Part shown: piece by piece, positions 34,701-44,429 of the stretch
Layout of the letters: the number at the start of each line of letters is the position of its first letter
Position numbering within the stretch: the first letter of the stretch is position 1
Assembly: GCA_964462685.1 (NCBI GenBank)
Contig: CAYWYR010000017.1
Span: 1 to 64,000, forward strand
Length of the DNA stretch: 64,000 bases
Source of the DNA: CAYWYR01 sp964462685
Lineage (GTDB): Bacteria; Bacteroidota; Ignavibacteria; Kapaibacteriales; UBA2268
Direction of reading: 5' to 3'
Translations under genes and position numbers: made by a program
The notes under the pieces: generated by a model
The model's input: the letters and a program-made list of their open reading frames with translations, nothing else
What the model was told of the DNA's origin: nothing
The model's database searches: none

Positions 34701-37700
34701 CTTTTCGATTTTGCAGGTAACGTAAAGTCAGATAATGCTACTAACACCATTACCCTTGATGAAACAGCCCCAACTGTAACCATAACTCGTAACGCAATAA
34801 CTAGCGGGTCTGTAGATGCAACTCCTGATCCAGATGAATTCTATACAAATGATGATGCTGTATCATACGATATCGATTTCTCTGAGCAAGTTGATTTAGT
34901 AGGAAGCGATATCACTATAAACAGAGTTACTGTAACTTCAAATAATTTAGATAACGGCAGTACTTCCCTTTCTACAGATGTTTTAGCGGATGGTAAATAC
35001 ACGTTTACAAATGACAACGTTGCTGGTAATGGTACATTAGGTATTACAATAGCAGGTACTGTTGCCGACCTTGCAGGTAATACACTTGCGGGTGCAGCAG
35101 TATCCGATCTATTCAGAATAGACAATACCGCACCTGCCGCATTTACAACCGGTACTGTAGTAGGTACTAATGGTACAAATCAAGTCGAAAATTTCTTTAA
35201 TAATCAAAATGACGGTATAAGCGTTACAGTGCCGGTTGCTAATGAAGCAACTTTAGAAGGCGGTAATGTGCAGATTTCTATCAGCGGCGTTCAGGTTACT
35301 GATGGTGATATCGGTAGTGCCGTAACTATTGCAAATGGTGATCTTGACAGTACTGTAACAGTTACGGTAACAAGAGCCCAACTAGAAGCTACTGGTTTTG
35401 CGGATGGTGAAACTGCAACTATTACAGCCACCATAACCGATAGAGCTGGTAATACAACTTCCGATGCGGCAGACGTTGTACTGACATCAGACCAAACAGA
35501 TCCTGCAATAACGTCATTTACAGTAAACGACGTAAATACATACGACAACGAAATCAATTATAATGCAGATAACAGAGGCTATATACAAACAGCGGGTACG
35601 TCTTATTTGCAATTCGTAGCTAATGACAACCTATCAACAACAGTAAGTGATCATGATGTTACAATTGATGGCGGTAGTATCAATAATTGGGATGTGTCTA
35701 ACGCAGATGCTTCTTCGATTTCTGGCCAAAACCTTTTCTATGAATGGGATCTATCAGCGGTGGCAACAGCCACAGGTGCTGACCAGACAAATATAAGCCT
35801 CGTAATTACTGATGATGCTGGTAACGTAGCTACTATAAATGATCTACCGGACGAGTCAACCAAAGCGCCATGGCTGGACGACACACCGCCAGTTGTCCAA
35901 ACCGTTAACCAGCCTAGGGCTACTGACGGTACGGTTGTAGCTGGCTATTGGAATTCGACGAATAATATCTTAGCACTTGACTTTGAGAGGACTGTGGATC
36001 TAACCCTTGTAGGTGGGGATATAGTATTCTATTACGATATCAATGGAGCAGGTAATCCACAGCCTTTTGGGGCAGCAGGTACTGATCCAATTACTAATCC
36101 ATTTGCTTCAAACGCAGGTTTGTGGGGTGGTACAACGTCAGTATTTGAAAATAACACAAACCCAGCTAATGGTGATGTAGTAACATTTACTGCAACTATT
36201 ACTGACTTTGCAGGAAATACTAGAAATATCTTGGAATCTCCAGGGATCACTGTTGATCAAGATGTACCTTCAGCACCAAGCTTAGCATCTATAACAGACG
36301 ACAACGGTGTAAACGGTAACTTTAGAACCAACGACCAAACACTTACATTCAACGGCGGTGCAACTGATGTAGAAGTTGGTGATACAGTTTATGTATTTCT
36401 TAACGACGGAAATACAAATCCTAATATCGGTATACTTCCAGTTACTTCTGGCACTACCTGGTCTCTTGATTATCAAGGTACAACCTTAGCTCCTGGTAGC
36501 TATACACTCACAGCCTCTGTTAGAGATGTAGCGGGTAATACTTCCGCACTTTCAGCTGGTCAGGTTGTAGTAATCGAAACAGGCCTACCGGAAGTAAATT
36601 CTATTACATTAAGTGATACGGCGTTAAACCAAGCAGATGACGGAAATACTCTAACCATCGCAGTAGAGTTTAGCGAAACAATGAATACAGCCGTGGCTCC
36701 TGTAATAGGATTCTCAGGCGGAACCCCGTTATCACTTATCAATGCAGGCAACACTGGCTGGACAAATCAAGACCAAACATATACTTTCACCTTCGAGGTA
36801 GATGACCAGGACGAAGAACTTGCCAATATCGGAATAATTATCACTGCGGCTCAGGATGCAGCCGGTAACGACATGGCACAGCATACCGAAGCAAACGCCT
36901 TCTCAATCGACAACGTAGTGCCTACTGTTAATGCGGTTGCCGGTACAAACGGACTTTATGGCATCGGCGGCAATGTTCCGCTAACAGTAACATTCAGCGA
37001 AACAGTAGCAATCACAGGCACTCCACAGTTAACACTGGAAACGGGTACGACTGATGCGGTTGTAGATCTATCAGATGGAACTACTGGCGATACTGTTATC
37101 AACGGTACTTATGTAGTAGCCGAAGGCCACGTAAGCGCGGATCTTCAATATGTAGCAACAAACTCATTAGCCCTCAACAGTGGAACTATAACTGACGCAG
37201 CGGGTAACGCAGCAACATTAACTCTTCCTGCTCTTGCAACCGCAAGCTCACTAGCTGGCTCAAGCGCGATAGAGATTGATGGTATTAGGCCGACTGCGAC
37301 TCTTACACGAAATACGGCAGGCCCTACAAACGCTTCAACTATAGGATTTGCCCTATCGATCACAGAAGCTGGTAACCTCGGCAGTATAGATGTAGGTAGC
37401 TTCGCTACAACTACTACAGGTGATCTGGCAATAGGTACTCCTACACTTTCACCAGTGTTTGCCGCAGGTACAAAAACCTATACGGTAAATGTTCCGATCA
37501 CATCAGGTGACGGAGATTTGAGTATAGAAATTGATGATATAAGCTACATCACCGATGCAGCTGGTAACAGTCTGGGTGCAGTAGTAGCCGAAACAGACGC
37601 TACATTGATAGATAATACAGCGCCGGCAATTACTCTTCTTTATGAGAAAACCAACAATGACCTATATATCAACAAGGCGGAGCAAGACGCATCAGCCGAC

Positions 37701-40700
37701 GTAGTGTTAAGGGCATCTCTTACAGCGGAAACAAATGTAGCCAATGGTGTTGATTACTACCTATCAACTATAGATAATCTAACGGCAGCAAATGTTGTGG
37801 CTAATGATATCAGCGATGACCCAACGGTAACCGCTACAGGCTTCTCCGATGTAACTATTAGCGACTCAGACGTGAACAGTTTATCAAACGGCGATATGGT
37901 TTACCTATACGCTGTGGATAATGCAGGGAACATAGCCAAAGCAACTACTACTATCACCGTTGACAACGACGTGCCTACAGTAGCTTCCTCTTTCGACCAC
38001 GTAGAGATATACGGCTGGAAAACCGTAGGTGATATAAACCAAGTTAGAAACAGAAGGTACTTGAAAGAAGGTGACAATATGGTTATCTATTTAAGACAAA
38101 CTGAACCTATCTTCAATGATTTTGACGGGTATGTAATGGATGCAAGCCCTAATGTTAGGTCGTTAGGTAGTACTGCTTCAGCATCAATAACAGTAGAAAA
38201 TGTGACACTAGACCCATTAAACCCACATTTTAACCAAAATCAGTTGAACTGGGAAGGAGCCATTACTAGTGCCGCCAACGAAGGTGACGTGTCGTTCAGC
38301 ATAACACTTTACGATATAGCCGGCAACCCGGTAACAATAACAGAAGCCGACTTCAAGACAGATACTGGTGAAACCATAGGCGGAACCGAACAGACAGTTA
38401 CTATAGATTTGACTGCTCCTACAGTAACCCTTGCTAACGTAACTGGCACCCCTACGAATGCTACTACAATTCAGTACACGCTTACAGTAACAGAATCTAA
38501 CCCATTAGGTAGTGTTACTGCAGCAGACTTTACAACAGCTACAACAGGCAACTTAGTTGTGGGCACACCTGTTCTAGATGCAAATACTCCATTTGCTGCT
38601 GGTACTAAGACATACACAGTAAATGTACCAGTTACATCAGGCGATGGCGACCTAACTCTTGAGATTGATGATCTAACAAGTATTACAGACGCTGCAGGTA
38701 ACAATTTAGGTGTAGCAGTTCCGGCTACAACTCCTATTACTATAGATGCTACGTCGCCAACTGTTACTATCACAAGAAATAACGTAACAAATGGTAATAA
38801 CACAGCTAAGATTACAAATGATAATACAGTATCATTTGATGTAAGCTTCAGTGAAGCTGTGAATCTTGATATTAATGATATAACGGTAAACGTTACAGGT
38901 GATCCTGTTACATTCACAGCCCTGCAGGCGAGCGATTTAGTTGCTGACGGCGGTACAAGCCAGACTGACTTTACATTGACTGTAAATGGTGTAGATAATG
39001 ATGGTACATTAGGTATCACCGTAGATCCAACTGTTGATGACTTAGCTGGTAACACACTAGATGTAACTGGTGCAACAAATGTATCAGAAACATTTGAGAT
39101 CGATAATACACCACTTGTAATAGATGCCTTCACGGTATCCGTTGTTGGTAATACTAATCAGTTCGCTAAGGATCTCGCTACTTTGAACTATGTATTAGAT
39201 CCAGCTGCTGGCGAAAATCTTTACACTTCAGCACAAAATGCAGCTAACATAACAGTTAGTACGTTCCAGATTGGTGACGCTAATAGACAGGCATCTACCG
39301 TTGGTGGATTAGGACTCGGTAACGAGCAGCTATGGTCATACAATGTTGTTGACGCAGCCGGAGATGTAGAAGGCGCACTGGAAATTGACTTCACATTATA
39401 TGATGAAGCCGGTAACATGACAGCATTTGATGAGACTAATATAACAGGTGATGGTAACGTAACTCTAGACTTTACAGCACCTAACGTTACCAATGTAACT
39501 TCAACAACTGCAGATGATACTTACGGTATTGGTTCAGATATCAATCTAACGGTTACATTTGATGAGCCAATGGTTATCGATAATGGTACATTAACGCTAG
39601 TTACAGGTTCACCTGCTACAACAGCTGTAGCACTTACCGATGGTACCGCTCTAGATAATGACATAGTAGGTACCTACACAGTAGCTGCTGGTAACCAGAC
39701 AAATGATTTGGCATACCAGGCAACAAACAGCCTAAGCGGTACAATAACTGACCGCGCTGGAAATGCAGCCGTACTTACCTTACCAGCTCCAGGTGCTGCT
39801 AACTCATTGAGCTTCAACAAAGAAATCGTTATAGATGGTATAGCACCGTTTGTTCAGTCAATAAACAGAAAAACACCTTCTGCCGCTACACCTACAAATG
39901 CTACTTCTGTAGTATATGAGGTAACTTTCAGCGAGAATGTTACTGGTATCGGTACAGAGGACTTTACTTTAACAACAACTGGTACTATAGGTTCTACAAC
40001 AATAACCTCAGTTTCTGCAAATAATGGAACAACAGTTGACGTAACTGTAAACACTACAGCCAACGACAACGGAACTGCAAGACTGGACTTCACTGGTACA
40101 GTAACCGATGATAACGGTAATGATGATAATGCGGACTATACTACTGGTCAGGTATATACAATAGATAGACTTGCTCCTACTGTATCGATCACATCACCTG
40201 CTGATAACACAGTAATTAATGGTGACAATACCAATCTAGTATTCACAGCTACGGACACTAATCCAGGGGCTAGTACAGCTAGAGAAGATGATGGTACTTT
40301 TACTGCCGTTACTTCTGGCAACACCGTATCAGGTGTAAATGGATATGTAGATAACGGTGTAAATGTTATCGAAGTGAGACATATAGATGCGGCGGGTAAT
40401 GAAACCATAGAAGCATTAACTATCACGGATGACCAAGCAAACCCAGCGATTACTTGGACTGCACCTGCTGCTAACACAAGAGTAAAATCAAATTACGCTA
40501 TAGACTTTGCAATCGGAGATGCTAACGAAGGCACAACTGAGATACAAGTGAATTCAGGAGCTTGGGCTACTGTAACAGATGGTGAAACTTTTGGCAATAT
40601 CACAGCTTTTGCGGATGCAACAGATGGCAATGTAGATATAGCTCTACGCCATACAGATCAAGCTGGTAATATTACGACAGAAGCTGCTAGGACGGTAATT

Positions 40701-43700
40701 AAAGACTTTACAGCACCTACAGCTGTCATAACTCCTTTTGTGCCAGCGACTACAAATGCGAATGTGGTAACATGGACTGTAACATTTGATGAACCTGTAA
40801 CAGGTTTTGGTGTTAATGATATTATAGTTACAGCTACAGGTGATATCGATGTAAATGGATATTCATTTTCAGTAAATTCAACATCAGCCACTGTTTACTC
40901 GGTTGAGGTTGAGCCAACTAACCCTACAGATGACGGTACTCTAAAATTTGAGTTCTCTAATACTGATGTAGAGGATTTAGCTGGTAACGCATTTGCTGAT
41001 ACAGATGAGTCCAATACTGTAACAATTGATAACAGCGCACCAAAAATCACTGCATTGGCTATTGCTAATGATAACAGCTATGTAGATGTAACATTCGATC
41101 AGGGTGTTTATACGGCTACAGGTGGTTCAGGGGCTGTACTACCTGCTGATTTTGCGACAACAACTACGCAGAATGGTGGTGTTACATCAGCGGTTGCAAT
41201 TACCGGAATTACAAGACCTGATGGTAACGCTGCAACTGGCGGTGAAACAAACCTAAGGTTTAGTATTAACCTAACAGGAACACCTACCGGGGTAGAAACC
41301 TTTACTATAGCACCAGCTTCGAATACATCTGTTTATAACGCTGTTAATAACAACATGGAGACTACAGATGTAAGCCCAGCGGTTACTATTAATGATAAGA
41401 CGGCACCTGCATTAACAGTGACTGTACCAACAGTCAATGGTTTCGCAAGTGGTAATACGGTGGTTACTTTCACAACAAGTGATCCGAATAATATCGTAGT
41501 GCCTGTTGTGAGAGGAACATACTCAACAAACACTGCAACTGTTCTAACGTCGGGTACTTCTATATTGAATAATATAGCCGGCTTCTCTAGTATCCAAGAT
41601 GGTAATACAACGATAGACTTTACAGCTACTGATAACAACGGTAATGTTACAACTGTTACACGCACATTTACTGTAGATAATACAGATCCTGAGTTGCAAG
41701 TTGCCACCCTATCGCAACCAGAAACAAACGGAACGCAGACTGTAACCATTACAGCTGCATCGGACGTGAATCAAGATACACCGTTCCTTGAAGCCTCAGT
41801 TGATAATACAAACTGGAACACTGTTGCGAATGGTTTCCGAATAGACGCTGCGGGTGGTTGGGCAGGACTTGCTGAAGGTAACAATTCTACTCTTTATGTA
41901 AGAGCCTCTGACTTAGCTGGTAACACAACAGTTGAATCTCAAACTATTATTAAAGATGTAACTGCTCCTACGTTAACACTGACGCCAGCATCAAATGCTA
42001 CAAATGTAGCATTGAACTCAGATGTAGTAATCGCTTCAAATGAGGCGCTATTCAAATCGGATAATGCAGTAGCTTTAGGTGATCTTACGCCAGCTCAGAT
42101 AGAGTTGAAACGAACAGATAACAATGGAGCTTCAATAGCTTATACAGCAGCTTTAGCTGGTAACACGATTACACTTGACCCTACAAACAACTTTGAATCA
42201 AACGATCAGGTTTATGTAGAGCTAAATAGTGGATTCACTGATAAAGCAGGTAATGCAGTTACGACAAACTATACTTTCCAAACTGTAGACCAGTCTACAA
42301 CAACAATAGCATTTGATAATACTTCTGCTACACTATCTTCATTAGCGGATACACAAGCTGAAAGAGTAAAAATCGCAACTTTAACTGTTGTTGATGATGC
42401 AAATGGAAATAATGATACTAAACCAACTAGAATCAGTGGACTTACATTTACCCAAGGCAGTAGTAATACTTTAGCTGATTACTCAGCGGCACTGGGTGGA
42501 TTTGAATTAACAAGAGGTGGAACTGGAACTACTGTTGCTGCAACTGCCATCAATGCTAATAATGTTACTTTCACGGGTATTACTTCAGGAACTGCTGGAG
42601 ACTTTGGATACATTGATGATGGTGGTACTGCTACTTACGATGTGTATGTATGGATAGCAGCTAATGCAGGTGCAGCACAAACAACAATGGATGGCAAAGC
42701 TATACAGCTAGAGCTTAACTACAACACAGGTGTAACAACAGCTGCTGGTGGCTCTGGATTGGATGTTGCTTCCAAGACAACTAATACAGATGTAGTGGAT
42801 GCCGGTGCGGATGTAGTAGAGGTTCTTGGTACAGCATTAAGCTTCATCTCTCAACCAGGAGATGTAGAAACTGGAGCTAATCAGACATTTACCGTTCAGA
42901 ATATTGATGCAAATGGGAATAGAGACTTAGCTAATGGGATTATAAATGCACAAGCAATTTCCCAGAGAGGTGTAACAATACAGAACAATACAAATTCTGC
43001 AGTTATTAATAACGGTATAGCATCATTCTCTGCTAGATATAATGGTTTCGGTTCTGGTACAGCTTTAGAAGTAACCAAAACAGGTTCATCAAAATCTACA
43101 AGTAATACTTTTACAGTAAGAGCTGCTGCGCCTGTTGCAACTGTATCGAACTTTACAGCTTCAAGACAGAATGCTTTTTCTGATAAGATCAGCTTTACAA
43201 TTACTCCAAGGGTTAATCAAACTGGTGGTATTATAATTGGCTATCTTAACCCAAATCAACAAATTGCTACTGGATTATCTAATGGAACAGGCTATAATCA
43301 GAGTCTTGATATGAGAACAGCTGGAGGTAATTTAGGTGACCAAATATCAATGACCAATTCCGTTAATGGATATGTAGTATATGCTGGTTCTACAACCTCA
43401 AACGTTATTGTGGGTACGAGAAACAATAATAATAATAACTATAGGTTCGTTGCTTATCCATTCAATGGTAACTTAGCAGATGTTCCAACATTAACCTATG
43501 GTGGTAATCATCCATTACATAGCGCCTTGATAAATATGAAAGATGGTGACTTCATTGAGGAAACAATAAATGACTACACTGGTCATATGTTCGTTTCTGA
43601 AATATACCCTAACCCGGTGTTGAATGGTGAATTCTCCTTCGATCTTGGGTTGAGAGATGATGATATGCTGACGATATCTCTGAATGACTTAGCTGGTAGA

Positions 43701-43856
43701 AGAGTTTATACTCATGCTACTGATAAAGTTTACAATTCAGGTGAACACAAAGTATTTGTTAGATTCAACCAAACAGAATTACCTTCTGGAATGTATATGC
43801 TTTATGTTGAAGGAAGTTATGGTGCTTATGTAGTGCCAGTACAAATTCGCAACTAA
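31800..43856 (+). CDS. Giant Ig-like repeat adhesin with T9SS sorting domain (4,018 aa)
   Basis: The signal peptide (MKRISQLLWIALLSVVFSQV...) is followed by a fibronectin-III-like region (SLDITGLTAGTEYYVRVYEY; about 25-250). Then come dozens of Ig-like domains of roughly 90-110 residues, with recurring calcium-site-like and domain-end phrases (VDDTAPA, ITDAAGNNLG, VTFSETV, DGDLTLEIDDL). One subfamily repeats VAGYWNSSND / VAGYFNSLND with (L/V)xGGxL. Near the C-terminus lie an FN3/Ig-like segment with a poly-Asn stretch and a type A T9SS domain (VSEIYPNPVLNGEFSF, GRRVYTH, PSGMYMLYVEGSYG). Likely a surface-attached fibrillar adhesin or S-layer-like protein. It stands between its own promoter and a strong terminator. 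Copies are diverged, so the assembly here looks more reliable than in the neighbouring repeat gene. Confidence 0.88.
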   Translation: MKRISQLLWIALLSVVFSQVGQAAKPTTQARYIGFNNVSSTSVDVVFLRGSGGQRIVVVSPDNTWGTPSGTYANEEGVYSDAVTATTRLTGGNDNDYVVEVLSGTTRSLDITGLTAGTEYYVRVYEYNTSPIVEYQTATGTNNPRSFTTLMGAPSGLNAATVGTTTATVEWDAMSEADGFDILVWRETTNTTNDQAIASGDSTTYSDYDVLDIGSPTVVSSHHQFDLQDLTTDRDQGFEVRAYKGRNTTEWSADYFFTTSNDNTPPTISDITFWRDGFGSNSIPYNENGIYFGPGTYTVDVTFSEDLQGTPTITIDIDDDGTPEVNAQLMSKADEDQYTYELTVADLAGNFDGSGNEVDFDFAAQDLAGNNLVDTDFSDFHYDDVAPAIEVTDGTDGFINIAEKAAGFTPEANLTSEVSAFKGVDVYLAIGNGFTASNISANAIASLTDRTSTGTFDLSAIAADLSSLTDGAELYAYAIDEAGNLGISTLANSLVVDISAPTITFTDAGGDQYVNLDEQGTSGWDAEYTTAENDIDLYLSEDNSFTTATGITTSFKTWTEATAATGATEAVTTVESTNLATGDVVYMYAVDAAGNVTLAANSVDVDITPPSTANNTFISAITVGAPVVAGYWNSSNTDIDITWDLANDASLNGGNILLQADTDNSTYSNLGGTIAIDGNDIDGNFTNRINASTFEGITDFGEDVDIDFGAVLTDVAGNSSTLTVAENVIHVDRVAPTEAGTTIELYTDAAFSAAAVPNTQGNFFTQSTGSLYVQFIPNEPLSLAEINLDVNNDLDLVDAAEASDVDMDEETASDWRYTWDISNAVNDGIQKTDLDIRATDLAGNVGALNSFADEAANMPIIDDTAPADFVTGDPTTTGGTQVAGYFNSLNDGVDVVIPIANDASLVGGTLRLTAQKNGTGGNQLSSFVHTITAANLGNSYTFVLDETDFKTLGGGIVEGDVLEIGATLFDFAGNVKSDNATNTITLDETAPTVTITRNAITSGSVDATPDPDEFYTNDDAVSYDIDFSEQVDLVGSDITINRVTVTSNNLDNGSTSLSTDVLADGKYTFTNDNVAGNGTLGITIAGTVADLAGNTLAGAAVSDLFRIDNTAPAAFTTGTVVGTNGTNQVENFFNNQNDGISVTVPVANEATLEGGNVQISISGVQVTDGDIGSAVTIANGDLDSTVTVTVTRAQLEATGFADGETATITATITDRAGNTTSDAADVVLTSDQTDPAITSFTVNDVNTYDNEINYNADNRGYIQTAGTSYLQFVANDNLSTTVSDHDVTIDGGSINNWDVSNADASSISGQNLFYEWDLSAVATATGADQTNISLVITDDAGNVATINDLPDESTKAPWLDDTPPVVQTVNQPRATDGTVVAGYWNSTNNILALDFERTVDLTLVGGDIVFYYDINGAGNPQPFGAAGTDPITNPFASNAGLWGGTTSVFENNTNPANGDVVTFTATITDFAGNTRNILESPGITVDQDVPSAPSLASITDDNGVNGNFRTNDQTLTFNGGATDVEVGDTVYVFLNDGNTNPNIGILPVTSGTTWSLDYQGTTLAPGSYTLTASVRDVAGNTSALSAGQVVVIETGLPEVNSITLSDTALNQADDGNTLTIAVEFSETMNTAVAPVIGFSGGTPLSLINAGNTGWTNQDQTYTFTFEVDDQDEELANIGIIITAAQDAAGNDMAQHTEANAFSIDNVVPTVNAVAGTNGLYGIGGNVPLTVTFSETVAITGTPQLTLETGTTDAVVDLSDGTTGDTVINGTYVVAEGHVSADLQYVATNSLALNSGTITDAAGNAATLTLPALATASSLAGSSAIEIDGIRPTATLTRNTAGPTNASTIGFALSITEAGNLGSIDVGSFATTTTGDLAIGTPTLSPVFAAGTKTYTVNVPITSGDGDLSIEIDDISYITDAAGNSLGAVVAETDATLIDNTAPAITLLYEKTNNDLYINKAEQDASADVVLRASLTAETNVANGVDYYLSTIDNLTAANVVANDISDDPTVTATGFSDVTISDSDVNSLSNGDMVYLYAVDNAGNIAKATTTITVDNDVPTVASSFDHVEIYGWKTVGDINQVRNRRYLKEGDNMVIYLRQTEPIFNDFDGYVMDASPNVRSLGSTASASITVENVTLDPLNPHFNQNQLNWEGAITSAANEGDVSFSITLYDIAGNPVTITEADFKTDTGETIGGTEQTVTIDLTAPTVTLANVTGTPTNATTIQYTLTVTESNPLGSVTAADFTTATTGNLVVGTPVLDANTPFAAGTKTYTVNVPVTSGDGDLTLEIDDLTSITDAAGNNLGVAVPATTPITIDATSPTVTITRNNVTNGNNTAKITNDNTVSFDVSFSEAVNLDINDITVNVTGDPVTFTALQASDLVADGGTSQTDFTLTVNGVDNDGTLGITVDPTVDDLAGNTLDVTGATNVSETFEIDNTPLVIDAFTVSVVGNTNQFAKDLATLNYVLDPAAGENLYTSAQNAANITVSTFQIGDANRQASTVGGLGLGNEQLWSYNVVDAAGDVEGALEIDFTLYDEAGNMTAFDETNITGDGNVTLDFTAPNVTNVTSTTADDTYGIGSDINLTVTFDEPMVIDNGTLTLVTGSPATTAVALTDGTALDNDIVGTYTVAAGNQTNDLAYQATNSLSGTITDRAGNAAVLTLPAPGAANSLSFNKEIVIDGIAPFVQSINRKTPSAATPTNATSVVYEVTFSENVTGIGTEDFTLTTTGTIGSTTITSVSANNGTTVDVTVNTTANDNGTARLDFTGTVTDDNGNDDNADYTTGQVYTIDRLAPTVSITSPADNTVINGDNTNLVFTATDTNPGASTAREDDGTFTAVTSGNTVSGVNGYVDNGVNVIEVRHIDAAGNETIEALTITDDQANPAITWTAPAANTRVKSNYAIDFAIGDANEGTTEIQVNSGAWATVTDGETFGNITAFADATDGNVDIALRHTDQAGNITTEAARTVIKDFTAPTAVITPFVPATTNANVVTWTVTFDEPVTGFGVNDIIVTATGDIDVNGYSFSVNSTSATVYSVEVEPTNPTDDGTLKFEFSNTDVEDLAGNAFADTDESNTVTIDNSAPKITALAIANDNSYVDVTFDQGVYTATGGSGAVLPADFATTTTQNGGVTSAVAITGITRPDGNAATGGETNLRFSINLTGTPTGVETFTIAPASNTSVYNAVNNNMETTDVSPAVTINDKTAPALTVTVPTVNGFASGNTVVTFTTSDPNNIVVPVVRGTYSTNTATVLTSGTSILNNIAGFSSIQDGNTTIDFTATDNNGNVTTVTRTFTVDNTDPELQVATLSQPETNGTQTVTITAASDVNQDTPFLEASVDNTNWNTVANGFRIDAAGGWAGLAEGNNSTLYVRASDLAGNTTVESQTIIKDVTAPTLTLTPASNATNVALNSDVVIASNEALFKSDNAVALGDLTPAQIELKRTDNNGASIAYTAALAGNTITLDPTNNFESNDQVYVELNSGFTDKAGNAVTTNYTFQTVDQSTTTIAFDNTSATLSSLADTQAERVKIATLTVVDDANGNNDTKPTRISGLTFTQGSSNTLADYSAALGGFELTRGGTGTTVAATAINANNVTFTGITSGTAGDFGYIDDGGTATYDVYVWIAANAGAAQTTMDGKAIQLELNYNTGVTTAAGGSGLDVASKTTNTDVVDAGADVVEVLGTALSFISQPGDVETGANQTFTVQNIDANGNRDLANGIINAQAISQRGVTIQNNTNSAVINNGIASFSARYNGFGSGTALEVTKTGSSKSTSNTFTVRAAAPVATVSNFTASRQNAFSDKISFTITPRVNQTGGIIIGYLNPNQQIATGLSNGTGYNQSLDMRTAGGNLGDQISMTNSVNGYVVYAGSTTSNVIVGTRNNNNNNYRFVAYPFNGNLADVPTLTYGGNHPLHSALINMKDGDFIEETINDYTGHMFVSEIYPNPVLNGEFSFDLGLRDDDMLTISLNDLAGRRVYTHATDKVYNSGEHKVFVRFNQTELPSGMYMLYVEGSYGAYVVPVQIRN

Positions 43857-43874
43857 GTAACAGACTTATTCGTG

Positions 43875-43913
43875 AAAAGGAAGCCCGGGCGATAGCTTGG
43901 GCTTCCTTTTTTT
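43875..43913 (+). terminator. Strong rho-independent terminator after the giant adhesin
   Basis: AAAAGGAAGCCC (43875-43886) pairs perfectly with GGGCTTCCTTTT (43899-43910), with further T residues after it. It starts 18 nt past the stop. Confidence 0.92.
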
Positions 43914-43933
43914 ATTTGGATCATGCCTATAAA

Positions 43934-43971
43934 AAAAAGCTCGCTACCTATGTTAAGGGAGCGAGCTTTTT
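43934..43971 (-). terminator. Rho-independent terminator for the panB / cytochrome-like pair
   Basis: AAAAAGCTCGCT (43934-43945) pairs with AGCGAGCTTTTT (43960-43971). On the minus strand it ends in eight T, and it lies 35 nt past the stop of the gene at 44007-44429. It faces the adhesin terminator, so the two transcription units are cleanly separated. Confidence 0.9.
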
Positions 43972-44006
43972 GGTTAAAGGCTATTTGTTTGAGAGTTCTT
44001 TAATAG

Positions 44007-44429
44007 TTAGTTATTTATGGCGCCGTCATTTATCCAGCGGCGTATGCCTTGTTGCTGATTTTCTGTAAGTGGCCGGAGGCCAAGATTCTGCATGTGTGGG
44101 TTAGCACCGGTTGCAATCTGATAGAACAGGCTGGACTCTGCATCAAATGGGTTTACAAAATTGATATTGCTAACAGGATTAGTAACTGTCTGGTAATTGA
44201 CTAATGCCCTGCCGGCAGCAGGAGCAACCGCTCCGTGGCAGCCCGCATTGGCACATCTAAGGTTAAGGAAAGGCTGAACATTGAATAAGTAGCTTACTTC
44301 GCCTTCTTCAGGAAAAATAAGCTTATTCTCACCATCAATTATTCCATCATCACAGGATTGTATAACTAGTAAAGCAAACACAGATACGCTGCAAGTGCCA
44401 ATAATTCTATGTAATCTTTTGAGCATCAA
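44007..44429 (-). CDS. Lipoprotein with a cytochrome c-like haem motif
   Basis: The 140-residue protein has a lipoprotein signal ending ALLVIQSC, with acidic residues (DDG) after the Cys like the lipoprotein export signal of Bacteroidota. One haem-attachment-like motif, CANAGCH, lies around residue 74, in the context FLNLRCANAGCHG. A Met in PHMQNLGLRPLT and a C-terminal helix QQGIRRWINDGA are typical of class I-like cytochrome domains of the PSCyt type. The spacing is CX4CH rather than CX2CH, so covalent haem is plausible but unproven. Its start overlaps the panB stop (ATGA), so the two are translationally coupled though functionally unrelated. Confidence 0.75.
   Translation of the reverse strand: MMLKRLHRIIGTCSVSVFALLVIQSCDDGIIDGENKLIFPEEGEVSYLFNVQPFLNLRCANAGCHGAVAPAAGRALVNYQTVTNPVSNINFVNPFDAESSLFYQIATGANPHMQNLGLRPLTENQQQGIRRWINDGAINN

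Noticed and set aside
38471..39133. Long minus-strand ORF (220 codons) opposite the giant adhesin, and similar ones across 25-43 kb
   Set aside because: They mirror the codon bias of the repetitive Ala/Thr/Gly/Val-rich coding strand, with no start signals or recognisable domains.
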